Assembly (NCBI GenBank): GCA_000467715.1
Contig: AJFK01000123.1
Location: forward strand, 1-25,256
Direction of reading: 5' to 3'
DNA from: Hysterium pulicare CBS 123377
Taxonomy: Eukaryota > Ascomycota > Dothideomycetes > Hysteriales > Hysteriaceae
DNA length: 25,256 bases
Shown: positions 1 to 9,542 of the stretch, in pieces
Numbering within the stretch: position 1 is the first letter of the stretch
Layout: every line of letters begins with the position of its first letter
Translations under genes and position numbers: made by a program
The notes under the pieces: generated by a model
What the model was told of the DNA's origin: nothing
The model's database searches: none
The model's input: the letters and a program-made list of their open reading frames with translations, nothing else

Positions 1-22
1 CGGGGGTAATAGAAAGGCTTAC

Positions 23-92
23 CGCAATGACTGCCAATCATGACTCCGGCAGCGAGCATTATGGCGAAATCTATGCGAGGCTTAAGCTCCAT
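23..92 (-). CDS. possible first coding exon of a gene running off the left edge
   Basis: Read on the minus strand, an ATG at 92-90 opens 23 codons. They start M-E-L-K-P-R-I-D-F-A and continue into a short hydrophobic stretch (IMLAAGVMIG). The exon ends on a consensus GTAAGC donor (complement of 17-22), leaving the codon split after its first base. The frame is also open upstream of this ATG, so the true start may lie further right or this may be an internal exon. No family is recognised from so few residues. The donor and the membrane-like composition are the only support; the rest of the gene would lie outside the window. Confidence 0.25.
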
Positions 93-716
93 CCTGGGGA
101 TAATCTCCCTCAACGTCTTCAACGGGCAGTGCGGCCGACGATCGGCGCTCGTATCATTCCAGGTTTGAACGTGCTGTGGTCTGCCAACTTTCCCACTGCT
201 CATCCAACGCTGCTCCGTAGACTTGCATATCTACCACGGCAATTCTGCACATGCACGAGTAGCAAATTTCCGATTCCTCTTGATTTCCTGTTCTCTCTGC
301 TGACATCTGACTGTCGCATGCCGTCACCTTCCCACCACGGCTCATCAATTGACGCGTACAGCAGCTTGATTTCACTATCACCACTGCATCCTTTTGCGCC
401 GGAGACCGAGACATTTCGTCGAGAAGTATATGAGCTTCTTGGAAGCATTCGAGACACGGCTCGAAATCCCGAAGCACCGTAACGCCTGAGAGCTCGCTTT
501 CATTTAGACGAGCCACCTGATCTCAGTTACATGTTCACATCAACATCTTTCATTTTCGCAATCTCTTTGCTCCGTATAGATTATTCCTCATTCCCATCGG
601 ACATTTCTCTTCGCTGCTTCCGCCGGGTTAGCGATTGATCTTACATGCGCACTCATCTACGCTAAGCACGGGAGGTCTACAGTGATTTCAGTATACATGA
701 CAGAAATGCACAATCC
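93..716. other. stretch without a supported gene
   Basis: Open frames exist on both strands here (a 151-codon one at 27-482 plus and a 120-codon one at 154-516 minus). They overlap one another, show no domain, and are of a length that chance allows. From about 560 the sequence is a pyrimidine-rich, promoter-like spacer. I see no RNA gene or repeat. Confidence 0.4.
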
Positions 717-1319
717 TTAATGATCTTGCGAATACCATCTTGCGCCAATGAACCTACTGGTGGAAACTTTCGCGATTATTTCATAGGTCGCATTCAAATA
801 ACGCCATACTTCGGACACCAAGCTTCGCACGTTGAGCAATGTGAAAAAGGCAAGATTGAGAGGCTTACGAAATCGCTTCTTAGAGGGTGCGATGAGAGTC
901 AATAGCACCAACCTACTGTGGTAGTGTTCAACGTTCTTGGCTCGGTAAAGCGACGAAGTCTCTTTTGCTACCTCCCACTCAGTGTAGCCACTTGTGCGTA
1001 ATCGCCACCACAATGACGATGAACCTACTCCATGGCCTTCTAAGTAGGTACGCAAAGCGTGGCTTAGAATCGCGCGGATTATTTGAGTTTGTGCAATTTT
1101 AGAAAAACTGGGAAAGACGTCGAGTTGGTTATCATGAACGTGCATACTTTTGCCCCATGGGAATGTCAAATCGCATGGTCGAGACAATCTGGGGTATGTA
1201 GTGCTGATGTTGCAAGCCACCCGCGTGAGTATCGCATGCGCGAGAATGGCCTGTATTTTCTGTAGCAGTACCTTTGTATAATTGAACGCAACTTCCTCTG
1301 CTTGTGGCCACATGAACAT
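717..1319 (-). CDS. uncertain ORF, 200 aa, no recognised family
   Basis: This is an uninterrupted ATG-to-TAA frame of 200 codons. It lies divergent from the Sfk1-family gene, with about 330 bp between the two starts. The composition is protein-like: few Cys and Pro, a good share of Leu, Ala, Ile and Arg, and two similar amphipathic stretches near residues 20-35 and 80-95 (KIQAILAHAIL and QIIRAILSHAL). There is no signal peptide, membrane span or known motif. A chance ORF of this size is possible in 25 kb of six-frame sequence, so the call rests only on length and composition. Confidence 0.25.
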   Translation of the reverse strand: MFMWPQAEEVAFNYTKVLLQKIQAILAHAILTRVACNISTTYPRLSRPCDLTFPWGKSMHVHDNQLDVFPSFSKIAQTQIIRAILSHALRTYLEGHGVGSSSLWWRLRTSGYTEWEVAKETSSLYRAKNVEHYHSRLVLLTLIAPSKKRFRKPLNLAFFTLLNVRSLVSEVWRYLNATYEIIAKVSTSRFIGARWYSQDH

Positions 1320-1648
1320 GCTAAATACCAGAGCTCAGCAGTACCCATTTCATTTCATTATGATACGCTTTTGACGCGAGTTAAATTAGCCACGGCAAGC
1401 AGCCGCGGGCGTCCGAGTTCAATGATGTCATCCTCAATCCAAGTCAACAAAATTGGCCTCACCACCCTTTTCCCTATCGTAGGCCTGCTTCATCGTCTAT
1501 CCCAAGTCTTCGATTCCTTCAACTTACTTGCTGAAAAGATCTGTGCGCATCTGTTCTACGTTCGCACTCCTCATCTCCTTTCCTTTCGTGAAGTGTCTCA
1601 CGCGACACGCCGTTTTCTCGGAGCCGTCAAACAACAACAACCACAACC

Positions 1649-2874
1649 ATGTGGGGTATTTCGTATTGGATAATACCAATATTTTCATCTCTAGTATGGC
1701 TAGCTATGCTGCTTGCCATGTTGATTACATGGTCAGTTGAAGGCTTTCCCATCTATCCGTCGATGGCACCAGGTCAACACATCGCGTAAGTAATGTGTAG
1801 AACTTTGACTACCAAAGCATTACTGACTTCGACAGATACATATCCGGTAAGCGACCTATGGCTGCTATAATGTAGCCACCGCTGACAACTCGAAAAAGAC
1901 ATCGGAGCGGAGGGTCTAAAGCCTTTGTTCATTGCTATGTCAGCGGTAACGGTTGTGACATTCGATCTTGCCTTCATCTTAGAACGATGGCTACGGCACA
2001 CCGGAAGATTAGTGCACAACACCTCCCTGACTCAAAAGGTCCTCTCCTTCATCTCAATCATCGCAGCGATTGCAGGCGCTGCTGGGTTGATCCTACTGTC
2101 AATTTTTGATACCCTTCACCATCATCGTCTCCATGATGTGTTCCTGGCAGTCTTCATGTAAGGCCATTCATATAGTGAGAAACAAAACTTAGAGCGCTTC
2201 TAACAGCCGAACAGAGGTGGATATATCGTCTCCGCGATCTTCATCTGCGCCGAGTACCAGCGACTGGGCATTCACTTCCGCGAACACTCCGTCTTGCGAT
2301 ATTCATTTTGGATAAAGCTTTCTTTCATCTTGATTGAATTGGCTCTTGCCGTTGGTAAGCTCGTGGCCCAATGGTTTGCTTGGTTGATTACTGACACATA
2401 TCAGCCTTTGGTGTATCCCAAAGACAGAGCAAATGGAATATTGCTGCGATCCTGGAGTGGACCATCGCATTCATATACTTCTTCTACGTTCTCAGCTTCT
2501 TCATCGATTTCATGCCCGCAGTCCGAACCAAACACCATCAGAGCCGAGCCACCGAGATGGACGTGGCAATGGAGCAAGGAGATGCTCAGTCAAGTGATAG
2601 ATTCTATCGCAATGGAAGAGCAAATGGGTACATCGACTCGAATGCCAACGGGCATTCCAACTCGAACGCCAACAGGTACTCCAACTCGAATACCAACGGG
2701 TACACGAACTCGAACGCGAACGGAAATGGCTATACGAATGGATATGGAGGTGCTCGTACCAATGGGTACTTGGATCACGAGCATCATCCCGATGAAACGG
2801 GTATAAATGGAGATACATATTATCCCGATGGACACAAGCCTGTTGAGCCAGTACCGCCATCACGAAATTTCTAG
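1649..2874 (+). CDS. Frag1/DRAM/Sfk1 family integral membrane protein, five exons, 338 aa
   Basis: Exons read as 1649-1785, 1836-1846, 1899-2157, 2215-2354 and 2405-2874. All introns are GT-AG (50-57 nt), and the frame is kept through to TAG. The product starts M-W-G-I-S-Y-W-I-I-P and has about six hydrophobic segments. One spans residues 5-30; a luminal loop containing EGFPIYPS and ISDIGAEG follows; more spans continue to about residue 215. This is the layout of fungal Sfk1-like proteins, which in yeast act at the plasma membrane, helping the Stt4 PI4-kinase complex and lipid asymmetry. That role is family knowledge, not shown here. The cytosolic tail beyond about residue 220 is hydrophilic and carries an Asn-rich repeat. 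Exon 2 is only 11 nt. The ATG follows an A-rich CAACAACAACCACAACC leader, a good fungal context. Confidence 0.88.
2629..2724 (+). repeat. four 24-nt in-frame tandem repeats in the Sfk1-family tail
   Basis: Four consecutive 24-nt units (2629-2652, 2653-2676, 2677-2700, 2701-2724) encode the octapeptide [Y/H]-x-[N/D]-S-N-[A/T]-N-[G/R]. A looser run of NGYTNGYGG follows. The units differ mostly at synonymous or conservative positions, which suggests the peptide pattern is kept. Such coding minisatellites commonly vary in copy number between strains. Confidence 0.9.
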
Positions 2875-3372
2875 AATGCACCCTTTTATCCTTAATTGTT
2901 TGTAAATATTGTCTTCTGCTTAGTGTGGCCTTGAACAAGAAGAGTGTAAAGTCCTAGTCGGCCAATTTTTGGAGCGCGTGGTTCTGGTATTGCAGCATTC
3001 CTGGGTATTCTGGCGTATGGCAGCGTCTTCCGGTTGGTTTTTTAAAGTGTTTGTTTTTAACCTTTAAGATGGTGATGTAGAGTAGATCTAGAGAATTAGA
3101 CTTAGTGGATAAAGAGTCTACTAAGTAAGGAAGCATAAGGGCTCCATATTGGCCGGGGAAGGCATGGATATTTCATTCTAATTCAAGGAATAATATCGAT
3201 TTTGGGATGCGAACTGTGTCGATAATCTCAAGAGAATCCTGAATAAGCATATTAGGTAAGCCACTCTAGCAAATTCGGTTAAGCGTCTTGGCGCCCGCAC
3301 ACTCTGAAGCGAAATCACAGACGACACCAATTCTGTAGCGAGGCTACAAACCACATCGACAACCCACCAACA
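2875..3372. promoter_or_regulatory. 3' flank of the Sfk1-family gene and RPL36 promoter/leader
   Basis: The first part is a T-rich 3' region. From about 3180 it becomes the upstream region of RPL36. Within the probable leader, TGTAGC (3334-3339) and GCTACA (3343-3348) form a perfect 6-bp stem with a 3-nt loop, 25 bp before the ATG. No convincing TATA box or known ribosomal-protein promoter element was identified. Confidence 0.4.
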
Positions 3373-4114
3373 ATGCCGAAGGAAGTGAAACAGCGCTCCG
3401 GTTCGTAAAGCTATATGCAAACCTGATATCTTTGAATTATAGCTAACGTTCAATCCAGGCCTCGCTGTTGGCCTTAATGCCGGCCACCGTACGTCCAACT
3501 CCCCACTAAAAATTCCTTTACCGCTTGAAATCGAAGGCAATTCGGGGTCTAACAAAAGCGATTGAACAGAGGTCACACCACGACAAGTAGCACCAAAAAT
3601 TTCACGGAGAAAGGGTCATCTTTCAAAGCGAACGGCATTCGTGAGGGAAGTCACTCGAGAGGTTGCTGGGTACGTGAGACACTACACATCCGCACTCCGC
3701 AGTCTAGCTGGAATTTTTCTCCGCTATACAATGAGAAGCTCGTCTTCGGAAATGGACTATCGTAAGGCTAACTTTGATTGCTTTTTAGGCTCGCACCGTA
3801 ATATTCCTCTACCAAAGCCCAACCGCAAAATTCCTACTTACACCTGCGCAGATATGAGAAGCGTGTCATCGAATTGCTCCGAAACTCCAAGGACAAGCGT
3901 GCCCGTCGTTTGGCGAAGAAGCGTGTATGTTGCATCCATTTTCCCTCCCCAATACACCGGACACCGCCTGGGACACAATTTCGATGCACACTTTGTTATG
4001 CCGTAGTTGGCGATGTACACTGACAGTCTACAGCTCGGAACTTTCGGACGTGCGAAGAGGAAAGTTGACGAGATGACCAAGATCATTGCTGAGTCGAGGC
4101 GTGCCGGACACTAA
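3373..4114 (+). CDS. RPL36: 60S ribosomal protein L36 (eL36), six exons, 106 aa
   Basis: Exons read as 3373-3400, 3459-3488, 3570-3669, 3789-3797, 3852-3924 and 4034-4114, with every intron GT-AG. They total 321 nt and end in TAA. The product begins [19 protein letters not shown], continues through [21 protein letters not shown] and [18 protein letters not shown], and ends [10 protein letters not shown]. These are the hallmarks of eL36, a basic protein of the large ribosomal subunit, and 106 residues is the usual fungal length. Exon 4 is only 9 nt and supplies the L-A-P of the conserved G-L-A-P-Y-E block; no other reading gives these residues. Skipping it would stay in frame. Introns 3 (119 nt) and 5 (109 nt) show no C/D or H/ACA snoRNA boxes. 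Confidence 0.96.
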
Positions 4115-4751
4115 GCAATCAGAAGGAGTGGTTGTGTAGGGATTGTTTTCCTCTTGTCTCCAGGTGTTATGCCTCTTTCATCAGCGGACTAACTACGAAA
4201 TCAATACATGCTTCTATGGAAAATATGTCTGAAGGAGACGACTGGTGTGGGGGCATGATATCAACGTAGTCTCATTATAAAGACTCAAAATGTGAAATCG
4301 ATTCACGCCAGAGAATGCAATGTAACGGATACTGTGATTGAGTCGGGCTTACAGACCGGATTCCCCTTGCAAAACCTACTGACGGTGTTCCACAGTCAAT
4401 TAGTTGCATGGTCTTTCCGATGTGGACTAGCCTTCCTTCTCCACATTCCCAAACCGCCCTGAGCAATTGGAAACTTACTTCATTTCGGTTCAGTTTGGCT
4501 AGGATGATTCTTGCATTGTTGATGATGATGTTTGTTTAGCAATGAAGCAACCGAAGAGAGCACCAGACAAGCCTTGAGTATGTACCAGTAGGCTCTATGA
4601 AGTTTCAGAGTGAAGCAATCAACAGCTTTTTATCAAACCAGTTGGCTTGAGTTAAGTATTACCCTAGAATGTTGCTTGGTATAGCTAGATCCCAGAGTCT
4701 ACATATCCAGTACCTAGACTCCAACGTTGGCTTATTATCTCTCGATTCACC
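4115..4751. other. stretch without a supported gene
   Basis: This is the 3' flank of RPL36 followed by the upstream region of the next gene. Only short chance frames are present (a 63-codon minus one at 4275-4466). I see no RNA gene. The last 15 bases, up to the ATG at 4752, match the leader of the relic copy at 5846 (TCGATTCAC followed by 0-1 base and ATGAAGAG). Confidence 0.5.
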
Positions 4752-5446
4752 ATGAAGAGATTCTTACAAAGGATCAAGCCGAACTGGATTATCTCTACAC
4801 AACCCGTCTCGTCATCGTCTGACACTAAAGAACCCATCAAGGACCGCTCACACCAGTATCAAGTCCCTCCAAAGCACCCATCTCCTACAGAGAATGCAGA
4901 TCTCCCAGTCCAAGAAGGACATGAGAACAATAACGAGACACCAACCGAACCCTCCTCAAACTATCTAAAATCACCAAGGCCCAACAACCCCACCGACAAC
5001 GGATTCACTCAGCTAGTAGAAGCTCTCGCAAAATACCCACCCACATTCCAAATCCATTCAAGAAATCCTACGCACGATTCATTCAAAGTCGACCTAATCA
5101 AAATATAGAAGCCATCAATCCCCTCTTCATAGTCGTCGAAGAGCGAGCTTGTCTAAGGCATTATTTCAATTCCATCGTCTGCGACGCTTCTAGAAGCCTG
5201 CACGAAGTGAATGGGAGGGCTTTGCATCTCTTTCCAGCGGATCAGGAGGAACTTGTTGGCTGCGATGATGTTGTGTATCAGGAATTGAACGGTGATGTGA
5301 GGAGTTATCCGTTTGAGAAGGTGAAATATGGACAGGTTTGTTGGTTTCTGGATGTGGATGGGACGCTAGCGATGGTGGGGAGAAGGGCTGGAGGGGATTT
5401 TGATGGGTTTGGGGTTTTTGTGGGGAAGTTGGAGGCGGATGGTTGA
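4752..5446 (+). pseudogene. tandem-family copy 1, frameshifted, unrecognised protein
   Basis: The first frame (4752-5108) gives an ATG start, a Ser/Pro/Asn-rich N-terminus and the block LVEALAKYPPTFQ, then stops. A second frame, open from at least 5099 to the TGA at 5446, continues with PLFIVVEERA and later VKYGQVCWFLDVDGTLAMV. Both blocks have counterparts in the same order in the copy ending at 7166 (ILLKYPKDFQ, LVFVVIREHE, VTLGQVGWCLDADGALALI). The two frames are therefore one ancestral gene with a single 1-base-type shift between about 5080 and 5130. No GT-AG intron with a usable donor gives the required phase. An assembly error is the alternative. No domain or function is recognised; the GQVxWxLDxDGxLAx block is the best signature. 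Confidence 0.55.
5377..5420 (+). other. G-run cluster with G-quadruplex potential
   Basis: Six runs of three or four G lie within about 45 nt on the plus strand (in TGGGG, AAGGG, GAGGGG, TGGGT, TGGGG, TGGGG) with loops of 3-8 nt. They sit in the last codons of tandem-family copy 1. G-rich sequence continues to about 5515. The pattern fits the general G3+N1-7 quadruplex rule approximately. Confidence 0.5.
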
Positions 5447-5845
5447 GGATTGGTGGAGTGGAGAGTGGGGGGAGTGGGAGATGGAGTGGATAGTTGGAGA
5501 GAGGTCGAGGAATGTATTTCGCCTGGATAAACCTAGGTGTACAGTGTACAATAAGGAGTCTTTCCCCAAATCAGACGCGGTCGAAATAGAAATAAGCAAA
5601 TCACGTTGGTAAGCCTCGCGGCGACGAAAGCATTTTGATGCGTAAAGCAAAGGCCAAACTGGTCGTGCTGAAGACGGTGAACGAGACATACTAACTTGAA
5701 CTGTGTCCCCATGTAAGCGTGACAAACCGAATGCTGAAACGTTTACTACCATAGAGCCCTCTATAATATAAATAACTTCGCTATAGGTGCACTTTAGTAT
5801 CTCATCCTCTATTCGAACTCACGGTCTCGAATCTTTCGATTCACG
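5447..5845. other. spacer between tandem-family copies
   Basis: It starts with a G/A-rich tail (to about 5515) and becomes ordinary spacer. A TATA-like TATAATATAA lies near 5762. The segment at about 5805-5845 (CATCCTCTATTCG, then ACGGTCTC) matches the segment just upstream of the third copy at about 6115-6140 (CATCCTCAATTCGGACTACGGTCTC, split here for length), so the duplication included promoter or leader DNA. Confidence 0.45.
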
Positions 5846-6031
5846 ATGAAGAGTTCTGCACAGAACACGAAACGCAAATCTGCTAGTGCGGAGAGAAACG
5901 AAAACAGGAAGCGTCAGCGTCGCGTAACTTTAAACTAAGATGATACGGACGTTAATTTGGAGCCTTCTGCAGGTGAGGGTCTGAAAACGATGATGATGAA
6001 GATTCTAGAAGAACGCAATTAGCAGCTCTTA
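5846..6031 (+). pseudogene. relic of the N-terminal part of a tandem-family copy
   Basis: An ATG at 5846 opens 30 codons rich in Lys, Arg and Ser (KSSAQNTKRKSASAERNENR) and then stops; nothing further is coding. It matches the start of the 6150 copy in order: the Lys/Arg-rich opening, then the segment around GGAGCC...GCAGGTGAGG (5960-5980) against GGAGCC...ACAGGTGAGG (6234-6252). The leader also matches, as noted for the spacer. It appears to be the remnant of a duplicate whose body has been lost. Confidence 0.4.
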
Positions 6032-6149
6032 GCAAACCAGATGCCTACAGCAATCATTGCGTTAAAGCCCTACTTACTATATCTAAGCTTTCACGATCCG
6101 CGATCTCCAATTCCCATCCTCAATTCGGACTACGGTCTCCGGCCTTACA

Positions 6150-7166
6150 ATGTCAAGCCGTCACCCAAAGCGCAAATGGTCATCCGACACATTCGACGAT
6201 CCCACACACCAAGAAGATATGGAAGACGGTATGGAGCCACTTACAGGTGAGGCCGGTGGGTACCATGAAGAAGCAGACCCAACGGAGCTGCGAGGATCGA
6301 CGGAACACGGCGAAAGCAATGAGGATAGAGACGAGGTCGAAGGTGTTGAGAGTAGTGGGAGAGACGAAGAGCGGGACAAGGAGGGTGAAGAGGATGTCAT
6401 CTTGGAACTCCATCCCTGACTTGAACTTACAATCAGCAGGCTCATCATCATCCTTCATTCATGGCGCAAACGGTCATTTAGCACATTTGAAGGCCCATTC
6501 GAGCGCGAAGATCGGCAAGGATGGAAGCGACCACGTCTTGAGGCAGGAAGCAACGAGGACAGGGCAGTTGACACTGGAGCCCTGGAGCGCCAGTTGTTTC
6601 CTGAGGATGAAGAAGGCTTAAGTGCAGAGTCTAGAGGAGACGATGAAGCTGAGGAAGTTGATGAGGAAGATAGAGAAGAAGAGCATCTTCGGGACAAAGA
6701 GAAGAACGATGAGCGGATTGATATTGATCCATGGCTCGAGGACATTCTATTGAAATACCCTAAGGATTTCCAGGACGATTTCAAGGGAGCTTACAATCCG
6801 ACAGACGAGAGTGAGCCCAGCGACAATTCGTATGGAGCCAAGCGCTTAGTCTTCGTGGTTATCCGGGAGCACGAGAGCCACAGGATGTTTTGGAAATCCG
6901 CTCTTTTGGGCACGTATGCAGATCTAGATGCAGCAAATGCGAAGGCATTAGAGGACTTTCGTGAATGTTATGATGAGGAGGACGGCTGGGACGTAAACAA
7001 CGCTACCTTCATTCACATGACCATCCCTAAAAAGACCTTGGACTTTCATTCAGTCACACTCGGACAGGTGGGGTGGTGTCTGGACGCAGACGGAGCGCTT
7101 GCCTTGATCTCGGGAAGGGGAGATAGGTGGAAAATCTACGTCTCGAAGTCAGAAGTCAGAAACTGA
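6150..7166 (+). CDS. tandem-family copy 3, unrecognised acidic protein, gene model unresolved
   Basis: The 3' part (about 6440-7166, stop TGA) is a long open frame. It has an acidic, Glu/Asp-rich segment (about 6600-6720) and then a conserved module shared with the 4752 copy: WLEDILLKYPKDFQ, LVFVVIREHESHRMFW, a helix-like ADLDAANAKALEDF, and VTLGQVGWCLDADGALALI near the C-terminus. This frame has no early ATG; the next one is near 6886. The natural start is ATG 6150, whose frame stops at 6417, so an intron (for example from a GTACCA donor at 6260 to an AG at 6439 or 6481) or decay must be assumed. DNA around 6165-6200 and 6460-6500 is similar (GCGCAAAnGGTCAT, then ACATT), so the N-terminal part seems internally duplicated. 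No function is recognised. Confidence 0.45.
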
Positions 7167-7524
7167 GGGATGAAGGAGGGGACAGAGGATTTTCGGGAAC
7201 TCACGTATTAGATAAAATGAAAAGGGATAAGTATAGAGTAGGGATATCCGGGATTAGCAATATGTTCACTTTGTCAAAGAATACTCCCCAGGTAACTTGT
7301 CCTCTGATGCTCTCTGATGCTCTCTAAATCCATCATGAGAAGCTTGTAATCGATTGCATAGCATTCGAGACGATGTGATCTTGGAGAATTTATTGGTGTA
7401 TACCATTAGATACTGAAGGAAGTCGAAAGAATCATCCGGCAAAGAAATCGAAATAAAGCAATCATTCTTCCCACTTTCCTTCTTCAATAAACATGGTCCA
7501 TCCACCTTCACGGTTGGATCTTTA
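7167..7524. other. spacer between convergent genes
   Basis: It is the shared 3' flank of tandem-family copy 3 (plus) and the AAA ATPase (minus). It contains a short direct repeat, two copies of CTCTGATGCT in tandem at 7302-7321. Nothing else is supported. Confidence 0.5.
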
Positions 7525-9542
7525 TCAATATTCCTTCTTGAGTGGCCCGTCGTCCCAACGTGCCTTTTTAACAGAGAGCGGGGGAAGAGAACCAAGAGGG
7601 CTGAATCCGGATGTCCGTACAACTGAATTCCTCAACGCGTGCAATTCGTTCTCGGTCCTGTAAGGCTGAGAACTAGGCTGAGAATAGCCATGGATCTTCG
7701 TGTTTTGCAATAACGGAACAAGTTCATCCGTTTCAGCGTTGAGAACCTCATATGGGGCGGATGAGGCGCTTGCGGTGAGATCAGCACCACCAGAATCCAT
7801 GTCGTCCCTGAGTGTCTTCACAGTTCTCTTAAAGACCTTCCAGAACTCATACTTTTCAAAAGGATCTTTCTCGTCATCGTCATCCCTGACCGCTTCCTCG
7901 TCGCTATCGTCTCCGAAGGCGTGATTACGAGCCAGCTGAAGAAGTGTAGCCACGAATGCCTCTTTCAAGTACGCAAAGCTGAATTCGTCTGTGATATCAG
8001 CAATGGCGTCGCACAATTTCCGCGGAAATTCGATCTCAGGCTTGTTCTTCAGCTTCTTTCTCCAGAAATCCGCTGATAGTTGTTAGCAAGACCGCGTATT
8101 TACATTCACGATATGAATTTCTCACCATAGAGAGACCGCTCTTCCTAGTTGCCTGTTAACGAATGCAAAGTTACTCGGGACGTTTGGGGCTCACCTTGTT
8201 TGGTAATGGGAAGAGGTACTTGCGGTCGAAGCGACTCGGGCGTTTTGAGAGGCCGGGATCCAATTGGTCCACTAACGCGAGAGGTCAGCGAGCACACTTC
8301 CAATAGAGCTTCAATTAGGACGGCAAATAAAGCACTTACGGTGGTTAGTGGTCGCAATCATCAGAATGCCTAATATCTTATTAACAACTACTCTGCCTGT
8401 TCCATTTGGGTACCTCGATCTTACCATCATTATTTTCCAACCCATCTACTTCATTGAAGAAGTAGCTACGGGTTTGATTGGTGACGATAGTGTCAATATC
8501 CTCAAGGACGAGCAAGCAGGGGCTCGACGCCCTAGCCATTTGAAACACTGCCCTGATTGAGTAACTTGTAGGGGCAGACTTGACGTATAGGGTGACGACG
8601 GGAGGGTTGCGGTCGTAAAGCGTGTGCATCAAAGCCTTCAGGGAAATCGTTTTCCCATTACCTTGAATTGTTAACTTCGATGGTGCATTTGCGCTAAATG
8701 CTTTGTGACTTACCAACCGGGCCATGAAATATTAGACCACGCTGGCGAATACAATCAGCCTCCTTAAGCTAACAAGGGGTTCGAAAAGCAACTAGCTCTA
8801 ATGAATTGCACGATAGACTTACCTTCCATGGCACACCATACTCGTCGTATATGTCTTTGCCTGTTGCCAGTCAGATGACGGGTAGATGAATCATAGGGTG
8901 AGACCGCTTACTGTCAAAGAATCTGCTTGCGACTTCCGTCAAAGCTTTCTTCATCTTGGGATCAAGGATAACATCGTCCCACGATGCCTTCTTCACTTCT
9001 TCCCACATCTTCGTGCTTCTCGCCCAGTACCCATCGAAAACATAGATCGCGGGTTCTTCTCTGGTCAGCCAAGCACCGATCGTGGCAAGAAGAGCATCGA
9101 CAACCCCTGAGTTGGAGAAGCTGGTTTCATCGTCCCTGGGCTCCTTGAGTATGTACTGTAGCATTGTTCCGACAAAAGCCGTATAGAGAATGAAGTCCTC
9201 GTTGTTCCACTTGTAGTGATATCGAGCAAAGAAGATGGAGTCGGCAAGATATCCAGAACCGCCCCGATGCGAAGGTCCAACGAAACCACGCCATCGCAAG
9301 ACGGGCTCAGTGTCTTTGTCAAGCTCAGCTGTGGCAAAACCAGCGGCCGCAAATTGAAGGAGATTGCAATTGGTATACGGGACGGTGGTGACAGTCAGTT
9401 CTGGATGTTTTTCGCGGAGAGCAGTACTGATTTGCACGTCCAAATCGGTGGCTTTGGCAGAGGTAGAGTCACGATAGTCATCAAAAAGCTGAGGAGGATG
9501 GCCATCCCCCTCGACAAGAGTGAAGTCTTCAACAGCAGCCAT
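7525..9542 (-). CDS. BCS1-like AAA ATPase, eight exons, 542 aa
   Basis: Minus-strand exons are 9542-8912, 8860-8823, 8762-8714, 8661-8425, 8369-8340, 8271-8195, 8144-8126 and 8072-7525. All introns are GT-AG and the 1629 coding nt stay in frame to TGA. An N-terminal region of about 210 residues, typical of fungal BCS1-like ATPases of unknown role, precedes the AAA core. Seen there: Walker A GPVGNGKT (residues 237-244), Walker B LVLEDID (about 290-296), sensor 1 in MIATTNH (N327), and the arginine-finger region RPSRFDRK (339-346). A small helical lid with FPRKLCDAIADITDEFSF follows, then an acidic, low-complexity C-terminus. There is no BCS1 mitochondrial N-terminal domain or membrane helix, so it is not the complex III chaperone itself. 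I chose the ATG in GCCATGG at 9542; a frame-open ATG 17 codons upstream is less likely. Exon 7 is only 19 nt. Confidence 0.9.

Noticed and set aside
27-482. 151-codon plus ORF and overlapping 120-codon minus ORF (154-516)
   Set aside because: The two frames occupy the same DNA, have no domain, odd composition (many Pro, Ser, Cys) and no splice context; probably chance.
3670-3788. snoRNA inside RPL36 intron 3
   Set aside because: Intron length would allow it, but no C/D (TGATGA, CTGA) or H/ACA boxes are in place.
7525-9542. Calling the AAA ATPase the mitochondrial complex III chaperone Bcs1
   Set aside because: The Bcs1 N-terminal membrane span and import domain are missing; only the AAA core resembles Bcs1, as in the large fungal BCS1-like group.
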